A stretch of 39,058 nt of DNA from VAXT01 sp963827725 (GCA_963827725.1 CAWHBM010000002.1:1-39058); one strand, 5' to 3'. Shown: positions 8,472-16,751, counted from the first letter of the stretch. A program made the numbers and translations. The notes: generated by a model from the letters alone, not told the origin.

Positions 8472-10226
8472 GTGATGCGCGATGACACCCGCGCCGCGCT
8501 CGTCTCGTACGCGCAATCGCTCGTTCCGCGATCTCTAGCGGACGCGGCGCCCGGTGTTGCGTTCTTCTTGCGCTATCCGCGCTCGTACCTCCGTTCTGAC
8601 GTGGTGGCGGGGGTCACGGTCGGAGCCGTGGCGGTGCCCTCGTCGCTGGCGATGGCAGAGCTGGCCGGGCTGCCGGTCGTCTATGGCCTCTACGGGACCT
8701 TCCTGCCGCTCGCTGTCTACGGACTGCTCGGGACGTCGCGGCAGCACGTGGTCGGGCCGGACTCGACGCTCGCGGCGCTGACCGGAGTGACGGTGGCGCC
8801 GCTCGCGATGGTCGGAGGGGAGGTCGACCCGGCGCGCTATGCGGCGCTCGCCGCGGCACTGGCGCTGGCGATGGGTCTTCTGCTCTTCCTGGCCGGAGCG
8901 CTCCGGCTGGGGTTCGTGGCGGACTTCTTCGGCAAGCCGGTGCTGCTCGGCTACATCAACGGGGTCGCGCTGATCGTGATCTCGACCCAGCTGGGCAAGC
9001 TCTTCGGTCTCAGCGTCGGCGCGGACGACTTCTTCGCGATCGTGTGGGAGGTTCTGTCGGAGCTCGGTGATGCGAACGGGCCGACCGTCTTCCTGAGCGC
9101 GGTGCTGCTGGCGGCCGCGGTCGCAACTCGGCGCTTCCTTCCTGCCCTGCCCCCGTCCCTTGTGGTGCTCGCGCTTGGGCTCCTGATCGCGGCGCTCGTC
9201 GACCTGGAGGATCACGGGATCGCGGTCGTCGGCGAGGTCGCCGGCGGCCTACCGTCGTTCGGGCTGCCGGGTGTCGGGGCAAACGACTTCCTCGATCTCG
9301 TGCTTCCCGCGGCGGCATTCTCGCTCGTCGCCTTCGCCGACCTGATCGCGACCGTGCGCACCTTCGCCCAGAAGCACGGCTACGAGGTCGACGCCAACCG
9401 CGAGCTGACTGCGATCGGCGGCGCCAACCTCGTCGGCGGCCTGACAGGGGCGTTTCCCGTCTCCTCCTCCAACTCCCGGTCCGCGGTCAACGACTCCGCG
9501 GGCGCGAGGTCCCAGGCTGCTGTCGTCGTCGCCGCGGCGGTCGTCGGGCTCTTCCTCCTCGTCGCGATGCCCCTGATCGAGCCGCTTCCGACGGCCGCGC
9601 TCGGAGTGATCATCGTCGTCGCCGCCGCAGGGTTGATCAACATCCGCTCGATCTGGCGCCTTCGGCACGTCCGCTCCGCCGAGGTCGCGCTCGCCCTCGT
9701 CGCCTTCGGTGGCGTGCTCGTGTTCGGCGTCGTCGGCGGCGTCGTCGTCGCGATCGCGCTCTCGGTCGGCGTGTTCCTCTACCGTGCGGCGCGCCCGCAC
9801 GACGCCGTACTCGGGCGCATCGAAGACATCGACGGCTATCACGACGTCACGCGCTGGGAGGGCGCCGAGACGGTTCCCGGGCTGCTCGTGTACCGCTTCG
9901 ATGCGGCGCCTTTCTTCGTCAACGCCGCGTACCTCCGAGAGCGTGTGCTCGAGCTGGTCGACGCCTCCGAAGACGTCAGATGGCTGGTGCTCAACGCCGA
10001 GGCGTGGACCTACCTCGACGCCACCGCGATCGACGTCCTGGCCCGACTCCAGGTCGAGCTCGAGCAGCGGGACGTCGCGCTTTGTTTCGCCCGCCTGAAG
10101 GGGCGTCAGCGCGAGATCTTCGAGGAGACGGGCCTCACAGCGCAGATCGGGCCCGACCGACTCTTCCCCACGGTCCGGGCTGCAGTCGCGGCATTCGAAT
10201 CCGCCCACCCGGACGACACGCGTTAG
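8472..10226 (+). CDS. SulP family anion transporter with STAS domain
   Basis: Protein of 584 residues of the SulP/SLC26 family. The N-terminal half holds the sulfate-transporter signature region (VAGVTVGAVAVPSSLAMAEL, then VYGLYGTFLP), many transmembrane helices and GAFPVSSSNSRSAVNDSAGA. The C-terminal 130 residues (about 445-575) are a STAS domain with LDATAIDVLARL. Such carriers move sulfate, bicarbonate or other anions across the cytoplasmic membrane. Standing after a sulfatase, sulfate uptake is plausible but not shown. Starts at GTG 8472 or ATG 8475, after AGGGG. Its last residues (LFPTVRAAVAAFES) reappear in the small protein at 19466-19666. Confidence 0.94.
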   Translation: MMRDDTRAALVSYAQSLVPRSLADAAPGVAFFLRYPRSYLRSDVVAGVTVGAVAVPSSLAMAELAGLPVVYGLYGTFLPLAVYGLLGTSRQHVVGPDSTLAALTGVTVAPLAMVGGEVDPARYAALAAALALAMGLLLFLAGALRLGFVADFFGKPVLLGYINGVALIVISTQLGKLFGLSVGADDFFAIVWEVLSELGDANGPTVFLSAVLLAAAVATRRFLPALPPSLVVLALGLLIAALVDLEDHGIAVVGEVAGGLPSFGLPGVGANDFLDLVLPAAAFSLVAFADLIATVRTFAQKHGYEVDANRELTAIGGANLVGGLTGAFPVSSSNSRSAVNDSAGARSQAAVVVAAAVVGLFLLVAMPLIEPLPTAALGVIIVVAAAGLINIRSIWRLRHVRSAEVALALVAFGGVLVFGVVGGVVVAIALSVGVFLYRAARPHDAVLGRIEDIDGYHDVTRWEGAETVPGLLVYRFDAAPFFVNAAYLRERVLELVDASEDVRWLVLNAEAWTYLDATAIDVLARLQVELEQRDVALCFARLKGRQREIFEETGLTAQIGPDRLFPTVRAAVAAFESAHPDDTR

Positions 10227-10372
10227 ACCTGGGCCTCGTGAGCGGCGAGCGTCATTGCCGGCCTGACAAAGCGAGGCCCGTGGCGAACCACGAGACGAGC
10301 AGAGGGACCAGCGGCAGCTGGGGACGCTCGGGCTGCCAGGCTGTGGACTGGCCGTAGGACGGCTCGGGGCCG

Positions 10373-11497
10373 CTAGACATCGCGCGCGCCTGAGTCGAGT
10401 TCACGCAGGGTCAGCCGGCGGAAGGCCTCGAAGCCGAGGGCGGCAAGGCCGCCGAGGAGGAGAATGCCGACCCAGCTGCGAAGCGCCGGCACCGGGCCCC
10501 ACAGGACGAGCAGGAGGTAGACGAGAGCGAGGATGCTCCAGCCGATCCACGGCTGTTCCCGCAGCGTGGGCCCCATCGCGCCCCGGGCGCGGCGCGCCAG
10601 GCGAGAAGGGCCGGCGAGCAGTGTGCCGGCGAGGATGACGAGGGCGCAGAGGAGCAGGGCCCATGCAACCTCGGCCAACAGGCTGGTGCCAATGATCCAG
10701 GTCGACCCGATGGCGTCGCGAACCGATTCTCCCTGCGCAAGGGTGTCGACGATGTAGTTGCCCACCCCTCTGCGGATGACGAGGAGGAGAACGCCGACGA
10801 GGAGAAGACCCAGGCCTACGTTCCGAAGCGTCTCCCTGCGGCGGCCGCGGGCGAGCCAGACCGCGGCGGCGAAGCAAGCGAAGGCCACCAGGACGATCAG
10901 CCAGCTCAGCGCCTTGATCACTTTCACGCCGGTCTGAGCAGCCTCGAGCTCGTCCGATTGGAGAATCGTGACCTGGCCCGCGTCGGGAGGAAGCCTGGCG
11001 TCGAGCTCCTCGCCGAAGCCGAGCTCTTCGCCGACGTTCACGACGAACGTGCGCAGGTCGAGCGTGACGGTGCCCTCTGCCGTCGAGACCGCCTCCCGGG
11101 TCTCGTCCTCGAGGACGCGCAGGAGCGCCTCGTGCGCCGCGCGGTTGACCTCCTCCCAGAGCTCCTGGACGCGCGGCCGCTGGAGGAACTGGTCAACGCC
11201 CTGTTGCGCGGGCTCGCGGAGCGCGCCCGAGAGAGGCGCGGCGAGACCGTCGAGGTTCTCGGGCAGCCGCTCCTCGAGCCGAGCCTCGACGTCGACGTTC
11301 GTGTAGAGCTGATCGACGATGTAGACGGAGAGCGCCTGGCGGACATCGTCGTCCTCGAGAAGATTCGCGCTCGTCTCGACCCACGACTCCGTGTCGAGGG
11401 CTTGCCGCTTCACCCAGACCGTGAGCGAGCCGACGAGGACGATCAGCGTCCCGAGGACGAGGAGCGTCCAGACGAGGATCCGCCTCTTCCGGCTCAT
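10373..11497 (-). CDS. Multi-span integral membrane protein, unknown function
   Basis: Protein of 374 residues. One helix lies at the N terminus (ILVWTLLVLGTLIVLVGSL). An extracytoplasmic region of about 170 residues follows, rich in Asp/Glu and Leu, resembling a helical sensor. Four or five helices in the C-terminal half come after it, separated by Arg-rich loops. The layout recurs in many actinobacterial hypothetical membrane proteins; no catalytic motif is seen. The ATG follows GGTGGGGAG. It lies 19 bases after the lipoprotein gene at 11517-12002, and both are transcribed from the 12083 palindrome. Between its end and SulP (10227-10372) I see nothing. Confidence 0.82.
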   Translation of the reverse strand: MSRKRRILVWTLLVLGTLIVLVGSLTVWVKRQALDTESWVETSANLLEDDDVRQALSVYIVDQLYTNVDVEARLEERLPENLDGLAAPLSGALREPAQQGVDQFLQRPRVQELWEEVNRAAHEALLRVLEDETREAVSTAEGTVTLDLRTFVVNVGEELGFGEELDARLPPDAGQVTILQSDELEAAQTGVKVIKALSWLIVLVAFACFAAAVWLARGRRRETLRNVGLGLLLVGVLLLVIRRGVGNYIVDTLAQGESVRDAIGSTWIIGTSLLAEVAWALLLCALVILAGTLLAGPSRLARRARGAMGPTLREQPWIGWSILALVYLLLVLWGPVPALRSWVGILLLGGLAALGFEAFRRLTLRELDSGARDV

Positions 11498-11516
11498 GGC
11501 TCCCCACCCAGGGCGG

Positions 11517-12002
11517 TCACGGACATTGCAGAGCGTCGGTCAGCTGCTGCGCCCCGGCGGCCGCTTCGCCGGCGCGCGCCTGGGCGTCATCTCCGCCAGA
11601 GGTGGAGAGCGACTCCAGGCTGGTCCCGAGGTCCTCGGCGGCAGTCGCCGCGTCCTCGGCACCGGCCGCACTGAGACTCGACGCAGCGGCCTCGAGAGTC
11701 GCCGCAAGGGATCCAAGCTGTTCGAGCAGATCCTGACCGGCCTCGGTCCCGCTGGTAGAGACTTCCGTGAGGTTCGACTCGAGGTCGGAAAGCTCGGGAC
11801 AGAGCTGCGCCTGGGCCTCCTGGAGGCTATCGACGCCCTCATCGACCGCGCCGGTGTCGGTCTCGGCGCCGCCGTTCGCGGTCGCAGCGGCCTCGGTCGG
11901 TGCGTCGCTTTCATCGTCGGAAGCGCAGCCGAGAGCCGGAACCCAAGCCATGAAGGCAACCGTGAGGACAGCTGCGAGACGACGCATACGATTCGAGCTC
12001 AC
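11517..12002 (-). CDS. Lipoprotein with Ala/Ser-rich helical body
   Basis: Protein of 161 residues. The signal peptide has a lipobox ALGC, giving a lipidated Cys at residue 26, followed by an acidic linker (SDDESDAPTEAAA). The mature part is a low-complexity helical domain in heptad-like order (LSDLESNLTEV, LLEQLGSLAATLEAAASSL, LGTSLESLS) and resembles a coiled-coil bundle. Two Cys remain (QLCPEL and the C-terminal LQCP) and may pair. The GTG start is chosen because AAGGAGG lies six bases upstream; ATG 11987 is the alternative. First gene of the minus unit from the palindrome at 12083-12098. Confidence 0.82.
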   Translation of the reverse strand: MSSNRMRRLAAVLTVAFMAWVPALGCASDDESDAPTEAAATANGGAETDTGAVDEGVDSLQEAQAQLCPELSDLESNLTEVSTSGTEAGQDLLEQLGSLAATLEAAASSLSAAGAEDAATAAEDLGTSLESLSTSGGDDAQARAGEAAAGAQQLTDALQCP

Positions 12003-12065
12003 GGTCGGCCTCCTTGTTCGTCTTCGATCAGGAAACTCCAGCTTCGCCGCCCGCTGGCGCCAGCA

Positions 12066-12115
12066 CATCGCCCAGCCGTCTCGTTCACCCGGGTGAACGA
12101 AATCGCCGGGTGAAG
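12066..12115. promoter_or_regulatory. Bidirectional palindrome-box promoter element
   Basis: The palindrome is perfect over 20 bases (12081-12100; core GTTCACCCGGGTGAAC at 12083-12098). On the minus strand GGGCGATG (complement of 12066-12073) follows after ten bases and faces the lipoprotein gene. On the plus strand a weaker GGGTGAAG (12108-12115) follows after ten bases and faces the small genes at 12205 and 12254. Confidence 0.75.
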
Positions 12116-12204
12116 ACAAGGGCTGCTGATGTGCTGATACTCGGTACCGCGGACGCTCGCTGCTCCCAGTGAGCGCGAGCGTCCGTCGAAAGGAAGGGCG
12201 AGAA

Positions 12205-12261
12205 ATGCTTCGGGCTAGAACCACCTTCCCGCTCCCGAGCAACAACAGTCGGGATGACTGA
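12205..12261 (+). CDS. Possible 18-residue leader peptide
   Basis: An ATG preceded by AAGGAAGGG opens an 18-codon frame (MLRARTTFPLPSNNSRDD) whose stop overlaps the start of the next gene by eight bases. The downstream start lacks its own strong ribosome binding site, so translational coupling through this leader is plausible. No family is known. Confidence 0.4.
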   Translation: MLRARTTFPLPSNNSRDD

Positions 12262-12442
12262 GCCAATCGATCCTTCGGTTCTCGGCACTCTCACGCTGGG
12301 CAGCGGGCTCGGGCTCGTCCTCGCAGGACTCGCCGTGAAGGCGAACCTCCTCGAGACCCGCCCGCGTCCGAAGCGCTGCGATGCGTGCGGACGACCCGTA
12401 GGCCGCTACCGCGCCGCGTGCCTCTGTCGCAGAAAGCACTGA
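12254..12442 (+). CDS. Small membrane protein with Cys-rich zinc-ribbon-like tail
   Basis: Protein of 62 residues. One hydrophobic helix (TLTLGSGLGLVLAGLAVKA) is followed by a basic tail with CDACGRPVG...CLC, three to four Cys that could bind zinc. Function is unknown. The start overlaps the end of the short leader frame at 12205-12261. Expression probably depends on the weaker plus-strand box of the 12066-12115 element. It is convergent with the SHOCT gene; a hairpin separates them. Confidence 0.6.
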   Translation: MTEPIDPSVLGTLTLGSGLGLVLAGLAVKANLLETRPRPKRCDACGRPVGRYRAACLCRRKH

Positions 12443-12451
12443 GCTAGGTGT

Positions 12452-12479
12452 GCGGCGGGCCCGGAGCGAGACCCGCCGC
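12452..12479. terminator. Hairpin between convergent genes
   Basis: GCGGCGGG (12452-12459) pairs perfectly with CCCGCCGC (12472-12479) around a 12-base loop. It lies between the ends of the genes at 12442 (plus) and 12494 (minus), where it could stop transcription from both sides. There is no T-tract. Confidence 0.55.
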
Positions 12480-12493
12480 TTCCCAACCGTGCT

Positions 12494-12760
12494 CTAGCCG
12501 TCCAGGATCCGCTGCTTCTGCTGCGAGAACTCCTCCTCGGTGAGAGCACCGGAGTCCCGCAGCTTCGCGAGCTCGTCGATTTCATGGATCTTCTGGTCCA
12601 TGGACGGCTCAGCCGGCGGTGGCGGTGCCTCGGGCGGCGGCGCGTCGACCGGCTGCTCGTACTGGGTCTGCTGCGCCGCCTCCTTCTCCGCGTGGTGGTG
12701 CGCGATCATGGCTCCTCCGGCCACGGCTCGGCGCCTTCTTCGTCTTCCTGCGGGCGGCAT
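12494..12760 (-). CDS. SHOCT domain protein
   Basis: Protein of 88 residues. It has a basic N terminus (PPAGRRRRRRAVAGG), a Gln/Glu linker, a Pro-rich stretch and a C-terminal SHOCT domain (KIHEIDELAKLRDSGALTEE, ending in a QQKQRIL helix). SHOCT modules are short oligomerisation or protein-interaction elements. The ATG is chosen because AGGAGGT stands four bases upstream; a longer frame has no such site. It is the last gene of the minus-strand unit that starts at 16751, 82 bases after the DUF1269 gene. Confidence 0.82.
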   Translation of the reverse strand: MPPAGRRRRRRAVAGGAMIAHHHAEKEAAQQTQYEQPVDAPPPEAPPPPAEPSMDQKIHEIDELAKLRDSGALTEEEFSQQKQRILDG

Positions 12761-12842
12761 GTCTACCTCCTGTGTTGGGGTTCCCGCGTCGGAGCGACTT
12801 GCTTCCGCTTCGACAACGGGCTTCCGAGCGAGCGCCTGCACC

Positions 12843-13280
12843 TCACCTTTTCCACGTCAGCGGTCCGAGGTGGAGGTCGGTCTCCTCGCGGAACGTTTCG
12901 CGCACCTCGCGCTCCTGGTCGTCGGACAGGTTCGACTCGATCAGGTCCATCTTCGTCTCGTTGAACGCGTCCGCCACCCGGTCGAGCACCGCATGCTCGC
13001 TGAGGAGGAAGAGCGCCGATGTCCCCGGCGTGACCTTCTCCTCGAGGCTCTGCACGAAGCTGTCGTCGATGCCCGAGCGCTTGAGTCGCTTCACGAGTCC
13101 GTCCATCTTTCCGCCGGTCGCGTGCTCCTCCGTCTCGGCAGCCGCGGCCTCCTCGGGCCAGCGGACGACCGCGGCGTCCTCGATCTCGATCACTTCTTGC
13201 GCATCGAGATTCTCGAGCTTCGCGAGCGCCGCGTCCGCCCCCGTCGCCTGGTCGAACTTCCAGACCGTCAAAGTCCCCAT
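12843..13280 (-). CDS. DUF1269 family protein lacking the Gly-rich hydrophobic middle
   Basis: Protein of 145 residues. The N-terminal half starts GTLTVWKFDQATGADAAL and the C-terminal half has GIDDSFVQSLEEKVTPGTSA, LFLLSEHAVLDRV and the IESNLSDDQE region; both are characteristic of DUF1269. The Gly-rich hydrophobic segment that usually joins the halves is reduced to a short basic stretch (ATGGKMDGLVKRLKRS), so a membrane-contacting segment seems to be missing. The family is associated with stress responses; biochemical role unknown. The ATG follows GGAGGGG. It lies in the minus unit between the MBL-fold and SHOCT genes. Confidence 0.85.
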   Translation of the reverse strand: MGTLTVWKFDQATGADAALAKLENLDAQEVIEIEDAAVVRWPEEAAAAETEEHATGGKMDGLVKRLKRSGIDDSFVQSLEEKVTPGTSALFLLSEHAVLDRVADAFNETKMDLIESNLSDDQEREVRETFREETDLHLGPLTWKR

Positions 13281-13311
13281 TCAAGCCCCTCCTTCCTGAC
13301 CCATTGGGTCA

Positions 13312-15552
13312 TCAGTGCACGCCGGCGCTCTGGAGCTTGCTCCCGAGGCCTTCGATGATGAGACCGGCTCCGCTCGTGACTGCTCCCTTGGCATTGCCGT
13401 TCTGCAGCGAGCCGCCGACTGTGCCTGCCGTCTGGACCAGGGTGGCGGCGGCGCCCTTGAGCGCCTCGCGCTTGCCCGGGTCCTGAAGGATCTGCCCAAC
13501 GATGACGAGGAACTGGTCGATCCCGGGCTTCACCTGCCCTGACGAGAGCAGAGGGCCGCCGAAGCCCTGCAGCCCCGCGATCGCCTCCTGCACCTTGCCC
13601 GCCACGGCCGGGTTCTTGAGCTTGTCCCCGAAGATGCCGGCGAACATCGCAGCCGACATCGCGGCAGCCCCCTGCAGCGCCTCGGTCGGGCTGGCCTTGC
13701 CGCTCTGGACGTCCTTCGCCCCGAGCCGGGAGGACGCAGCATCGATGAACAGCCCGGTCGCCTGCGCCGTCATCTGCTGGACGTCCGGCTTTTCGAGCTC
13801 GGACCCGAGGGTGCCGGCAACCTCGACCATCGAACCGGCTGCGGCCTTGAAGTCGAGGCGCTCCTTCGCGTCCTTCAGGGCCGGGAGGGCTTCCTGCGCG
13901 GCCGCCTGCATCCCGCTCCGAATAGCGTCGGAGCGCCAGGCCGCGTCCCGGACCATCGATGTGATCGTCGCAATCGCCTGCTTTGCCTTCTCTGCCTGCA
14001 CGGGGTCGGAGACCACCTGGCTGAGCACGCCTGCGCCGAGAAGCTGGACGCCGTCGGTGAGTGTCCGGATCGCATGCGTCACGTCGCCCGCCGCCTTGCC
14101 GAACTGCTGCGCGCCGAGGAGCGTCGAGAGCGGGACGTCCGTCGTCATCATGTCGCCGAACGCTTCGCTGAAGTCAGCGATCGTATGCCGCTGCACGTCC
14201 GCAGGGGTGAAGACCTCGCCTGCGATCTCGGTTGCCTGGATCTCGGCACTCACGAGGTCGTTCTTCGAATACTGCGGGGTCGGGACCCGGAACGCGGTCG
14301 GGATCTCGCCGCCGAACATGGAGCGGAATTCCGACGGGGCGAAGCTCCGAGGCGACCTCATGTTGGCCGAGTCGGAGACGGCCCAGTCGCGCGTCCAGAC
14401 CGCGTCCTTCGTCACGTTGACGACGACGCCGTCTGGCGCACCGAAGCAGAACAACCCTTTCCAGTGCTGCCGGATGCCCGCCAGGCACTCGCTCACGAGG
14501 TCGCGATCGAAGGCCATGTGCGTGACCATGCCCATACGGGGATTGACCTGCTCGATCATGTAGCCCGTTGCGTAGTGGTCGGTGTGCACGATGTCGATCG
14601 TCGAGTTGTAGATCGCCGCCGGAATGCCGGTCTTCCGCTCCATCGTGGTCCCGAGATCCGGCTGCAGCTCCGTGACGAAAACGTCGACGCCCTGCGCGTA
14701 CTCGATCGTGTTCGTGTCGGGCCGGCCGTCGCCCGTCCACACGAAGCTGAGGCCGTTCCAGTCGAGGCGGTAGGCGGAAGCGCCGTCCATGTTGTGCGAG
14801 CGGCGCCAGTGCCGGACCGTGACACCGTTCTTGTCGTAGCAGATGCCGTTGTCGTCGGTGTAGTCGAATTCGTTGACCTCGACCTCGTAGCCGTCACCGA
14901 TCGGGCTCGCGTTGAACGACTTCGTGTGCCAGTGGGTCATCTTCTTCATGCCGTCGATCATGTGGCCGAGGCCTTCCTCCTTCGTGCGGCCCGAGGGCCC
15001 ATGCACGCGGAGAGGAGTCCACCGCGCCGCCCAGGGGGCGAAGCAGAAGAGGTACGGCAGCTCGCCGTAGTGGTCGACGTGGAGGTGGGTGAAGAAGATG
15101 TCGTTGATGTTCTGCAGCGGCACCTGCGCGGCCAGGATGTTGCGCAGGCTCCCTGGACCGAAGTCGAAGAAGAAGCGGTCGCCGTTCCCGAGCTCGACGC
15201 AGATGCAGGTCGCCGCCTGGTCGCGCTTGGGGGGGAACGGGCAAGAGCCCATGAACGTGATCCGCATCTCGTCCGGCCCGATCTCCTCCGACGTCGGAAA
15301 GAACGTGCTGTTGCTGTTCAGGTACGGCGTCGGCTGGAAGTAGGGCGGTAGCGAAACGCCCTGGCCGCCGCCACCGCCGTACGGGCTCGCGGGCGGCGGG
15401 GACGCAGCCGACGTCTTCTTCGCCGCCGCAGTCGGCGTCTTCTTCGCCGCGGCCGGCTTCTTCGCTGCGGCCGGCTTCTTGGCAGCGGGCTTCGAAGCCG
15501 CGGCGGACTTCTTCCGCGTCGTTTGCTTGGGCTTTGCGCGCTGTCTTGCCAT
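13312..15552 (-). CDS. Metallo-beta-lactamase-fold hydrolase with H1-like tail and helical C-terminal domain
   Basis: Protein of 746 residues. Residues 1-50 are Lys/Ala/Pro-rich with AAKKP repeats, like the basic tails of H1-type DNA-binding proteins. A Gly/Pro linker follows. The MBL domain runs from about 95 to 400, with H156-L-H158-V-D160-H161 as metal ligands and further His/Asp motifs (SHNMDG, WTGDGRPD, VHTDHYA). The core most resembles MBL proteins annotated as GntH-like (guanitoxin cluster); this is from memory. The last 300 residues are Ala-rich helices without a recognised family. The ATG follows a GAGAGGACGAG stretch. The unit continues from the COG0523 gene 43 bases upstream to DUF1269 31 bases downstream. 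Substrate unknown. Confidence 0.85.
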   Translation of the reverse strand: MARQRAKPKQTTRKKSAAASKPAAKKPAAAKKPAAAKKTPTAAAKKTSAASPPPASPYGGGGGQGVSLPPYFQPTPYLNSNSTFFPTSEEIGPDEMRITFMGSCPFPPKRDQAATCICVELGNGDRFFFDFGPGSLRNILAAQVPLQNINDIFFTHLHVDHYGELPYLFCFAPWAARWTPLRVHGPSGRTKEEGLGHMIDGMKKMTHWHTKSFNASPIGDGYEVEVNEFDYTDDNGICYDKNGVTVRHWRRSHNMDGASAYRLDWNGLSFVWTGDGRPDTNTIEYAQGVDVFVTELQPDLGTTMERKTGIPAAIYNSTIDIVHTDHYATGYMIEQVNPRMGMVTHMAFDRDLVSECLAGIRQHWKGLFCFGAPDGVVVNVTKDAVWTRDWAVSDSANMRSPRSFAPSEFRSMFGGEIPTAFRVPTPQYSKNDLVSAEIQATEIAGEVFTPADVQRHTIADFSEAFGDMMTTDVPLSTLLGAQQFGKAAGDVTHAIRTLTDGVQLLGAGVLSQVVSDPVQAEKAKQAIATITSMVRDAAWRSDAIRSGMQAAAQEALPALKDAKERLDFKAAAGSMVEVAGTLGSELEKPDVQQMTAQATGLFIDAASSRLGAKDVQSGKASPTEALQGAAAMSAAMFAGIFGDKLKNPAVAGKVQEAIAGLQGFGGPLLSSGQVKPGIDQFLVIVGQILQDPGKREALKGAAATLVQTAGTVGGSLQNGNAKGAVTSGAGLIIEGLGSKLQSAGVH

Positions 15553-15595
15553 GATCTCGTCCTCTCCGTCGTTTATCGAGTCTCTGGATCTCGTC

Positions 15596-16639
15596 TCAGG
15601 CAGCTGCAACACACGCAGCGAAGAGCTCGTGTAGTAGGTGCGGGTCGGTACCGTCACTGGAGCCGATGGCGACGATCCGTGTGCGTCGCGGCCGCGAGCC
15701 CCAACCGTCGGAGAGCTCGACTTCGGCGCGCTTTCCCACGACCTGCAGCACCGCCCGCCGCTCGGGAGACTCGAGTGAGTGCACGACGCCCTTCGCCCGG
15801 TAGATGCCTACGGGCAGTCGCGACGCGGCTTCTCGGAGCGCCTCGAGCGACACCGGCTCGTCGGTCTCGTAGCTCCACGTGCTGAAGGTCGAGGAATGGT
15901 CCTGCTCGTGAAGCTCGTGGTCATGGCCGTGCGCCTCGGTCTCGAGCCGGGCCGGATCGAACCGGCCGGCCGAGAGGAGGACCTCGAGCGGCACGTCGCA
16001 GTGGCTCGCTTCGAGGACCCGAATGCGGTGAAAGTGCTCGCCGAGCCACGAGTAGATTCGCTCGAGCCGAGCGCCGTCGACGAGGTCGACCTTGTTCAGG
16101 ATCAGCATGTCGGCGCACGCGATCTGCCAGAGCTTGAGCTGCTCGACCTCCGGCGCAGCAAAGACCTGCTCGGCATCGAGGACGCAGGTGATGCTGTCTA
16201 GCCGGATCCGGTCCCGGAACCTGGCCATCGAGAAGGTGACCATGATCCCCGAAGGGTCAGCGACCCCACTCGCCTCGAGCAGGATGTACTCGGGCTGCTC
16301 GGGCCGGTCGATCGTCGCGATCACCGACTCGATCAGGTCGTCCCGGATCGTGCAGCACACGCAGCCGTTCGCGAGGCTGATGACGTCGCTCTCGACGCCG
16401 ACGACGAGGTCCGCGTCGATGTTGATCGAACCGAAATCGTTGACGAGCACGGCCACGCGCAGCCCGTGGTCCCCGTTCAGGATGCGGTTCAGGAGCGTGG
16501 TCTTGCCCGCGCCGAGGAAGCCTGTGAGGACGGTCAGCGGGACGGGAGCGAGGATGTCATCGCCGATCCCGTCCACGCGGCGGGCCGGATCTCGGCTGTC
16601 CGATCCCGTCTCTCGAAGGTCGACGAGCTCAGCTCGCAC
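15596..16639 (-). CDS. COG0523/CobW family GTP-binding metallochaperone
   Basis: Protein of 347 residues if GTG 16639 is used. The P-loop is GFLGAGKTT (40-48), the metal-binding motif is C93-V-C95-C96, then LLEASGVADP (switch) and NKVDLV (guanine specificity). A His-rich patch (HGHDHELHEQDH) precedes the CobW C-terminal domain. Family members deliver zinc, cobalt or other metals to client enzymes with GTP hydrolysis. The neighbouring MBL-fold metalloenzyme is a possible client (inference). GTG 16639 overlaps the end of the 40-residue gene by eleven bases and has AGAGG upstream; GTG 16576 would give 326 residues. Same minus unit as the genes down to 12494. Confidence 0.9.
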   Translation of the reverse strand: MRAELVDLRETGSDSRDPARRVDGIGDDILAPVPLTVLTGFLGAGKTTLLNRILNGDHGLRVAVLVNDFGSINIDADLVVGVESDVISLANGCVCCTIRDDLIESVIATIDRPEQPEYILLEASGVADPSGIMVTFSMARFRDRIRLDSITCVLDAEQVFAAPEVEQLKLWQIACADMLILNKVDLVDGARLERIYSWLGEHFHRIRVLEASHCDVPLEVLLSAGRFDPARLETEAHGHDHELHEQDHSSTFSTWSYETDEPVSLEALREAASRLPVGIYRAKGVVHSLESPERRAVLQVVGKRAEVELSDGWGSRPRRTRIVAIGSSDGTDPHLLHELFAACVAAA

Positions 16640-16751
16640 TCTGCGCCTCTTCGTCGGCGTCTGCGAGTTTCGTGAGCTCGTCGAGGATCGAGCCTGCGAA
16701 CTCGGGTTGGTCGAATCCGAAGGCGAGCAGCTGAACTGGTCCGATTTCCAT
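16629..16751 (-). CDS. Mini DUF6325-like protein, 40 residues
   Basis: The frame opens with MEIGPVQLLAFGFDQPEF, nearly the same as the first residues of the 184-residue protein at 2819-3373, but stops after 40 residues with an acidic DADEEAQSAS tail. The tail resembles the Glu/Ala/Ser ending of the full-length relative, as if the middle had been removed. GGGAG lies seven bases before the ATG, so it may be translated. It is the first gene after the minus-strand box of the 16820-16869 element and overlaps the COG0523 start. It may be a remnant or a real small protein. Confidence 0.65.
   Translation of the reverse strand: MEIGPVQLLAFGFDQPEFAGSILDELTKLADADEEAQSAS

Noticed and set aside
10227..10372. 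Possible small gene between SulP and the minus-strand membrane protein
   Set aside because: Short frames only, no ribosome site and no conserved-looking sequence.
12261..12266. Long N-terminal extension of the lipoprotein gene up to 12266
   Set aside because: The extension crosses the palindrome and box; GTG 12002 with AAGGAGG and a proper signal peptide is a far better start.
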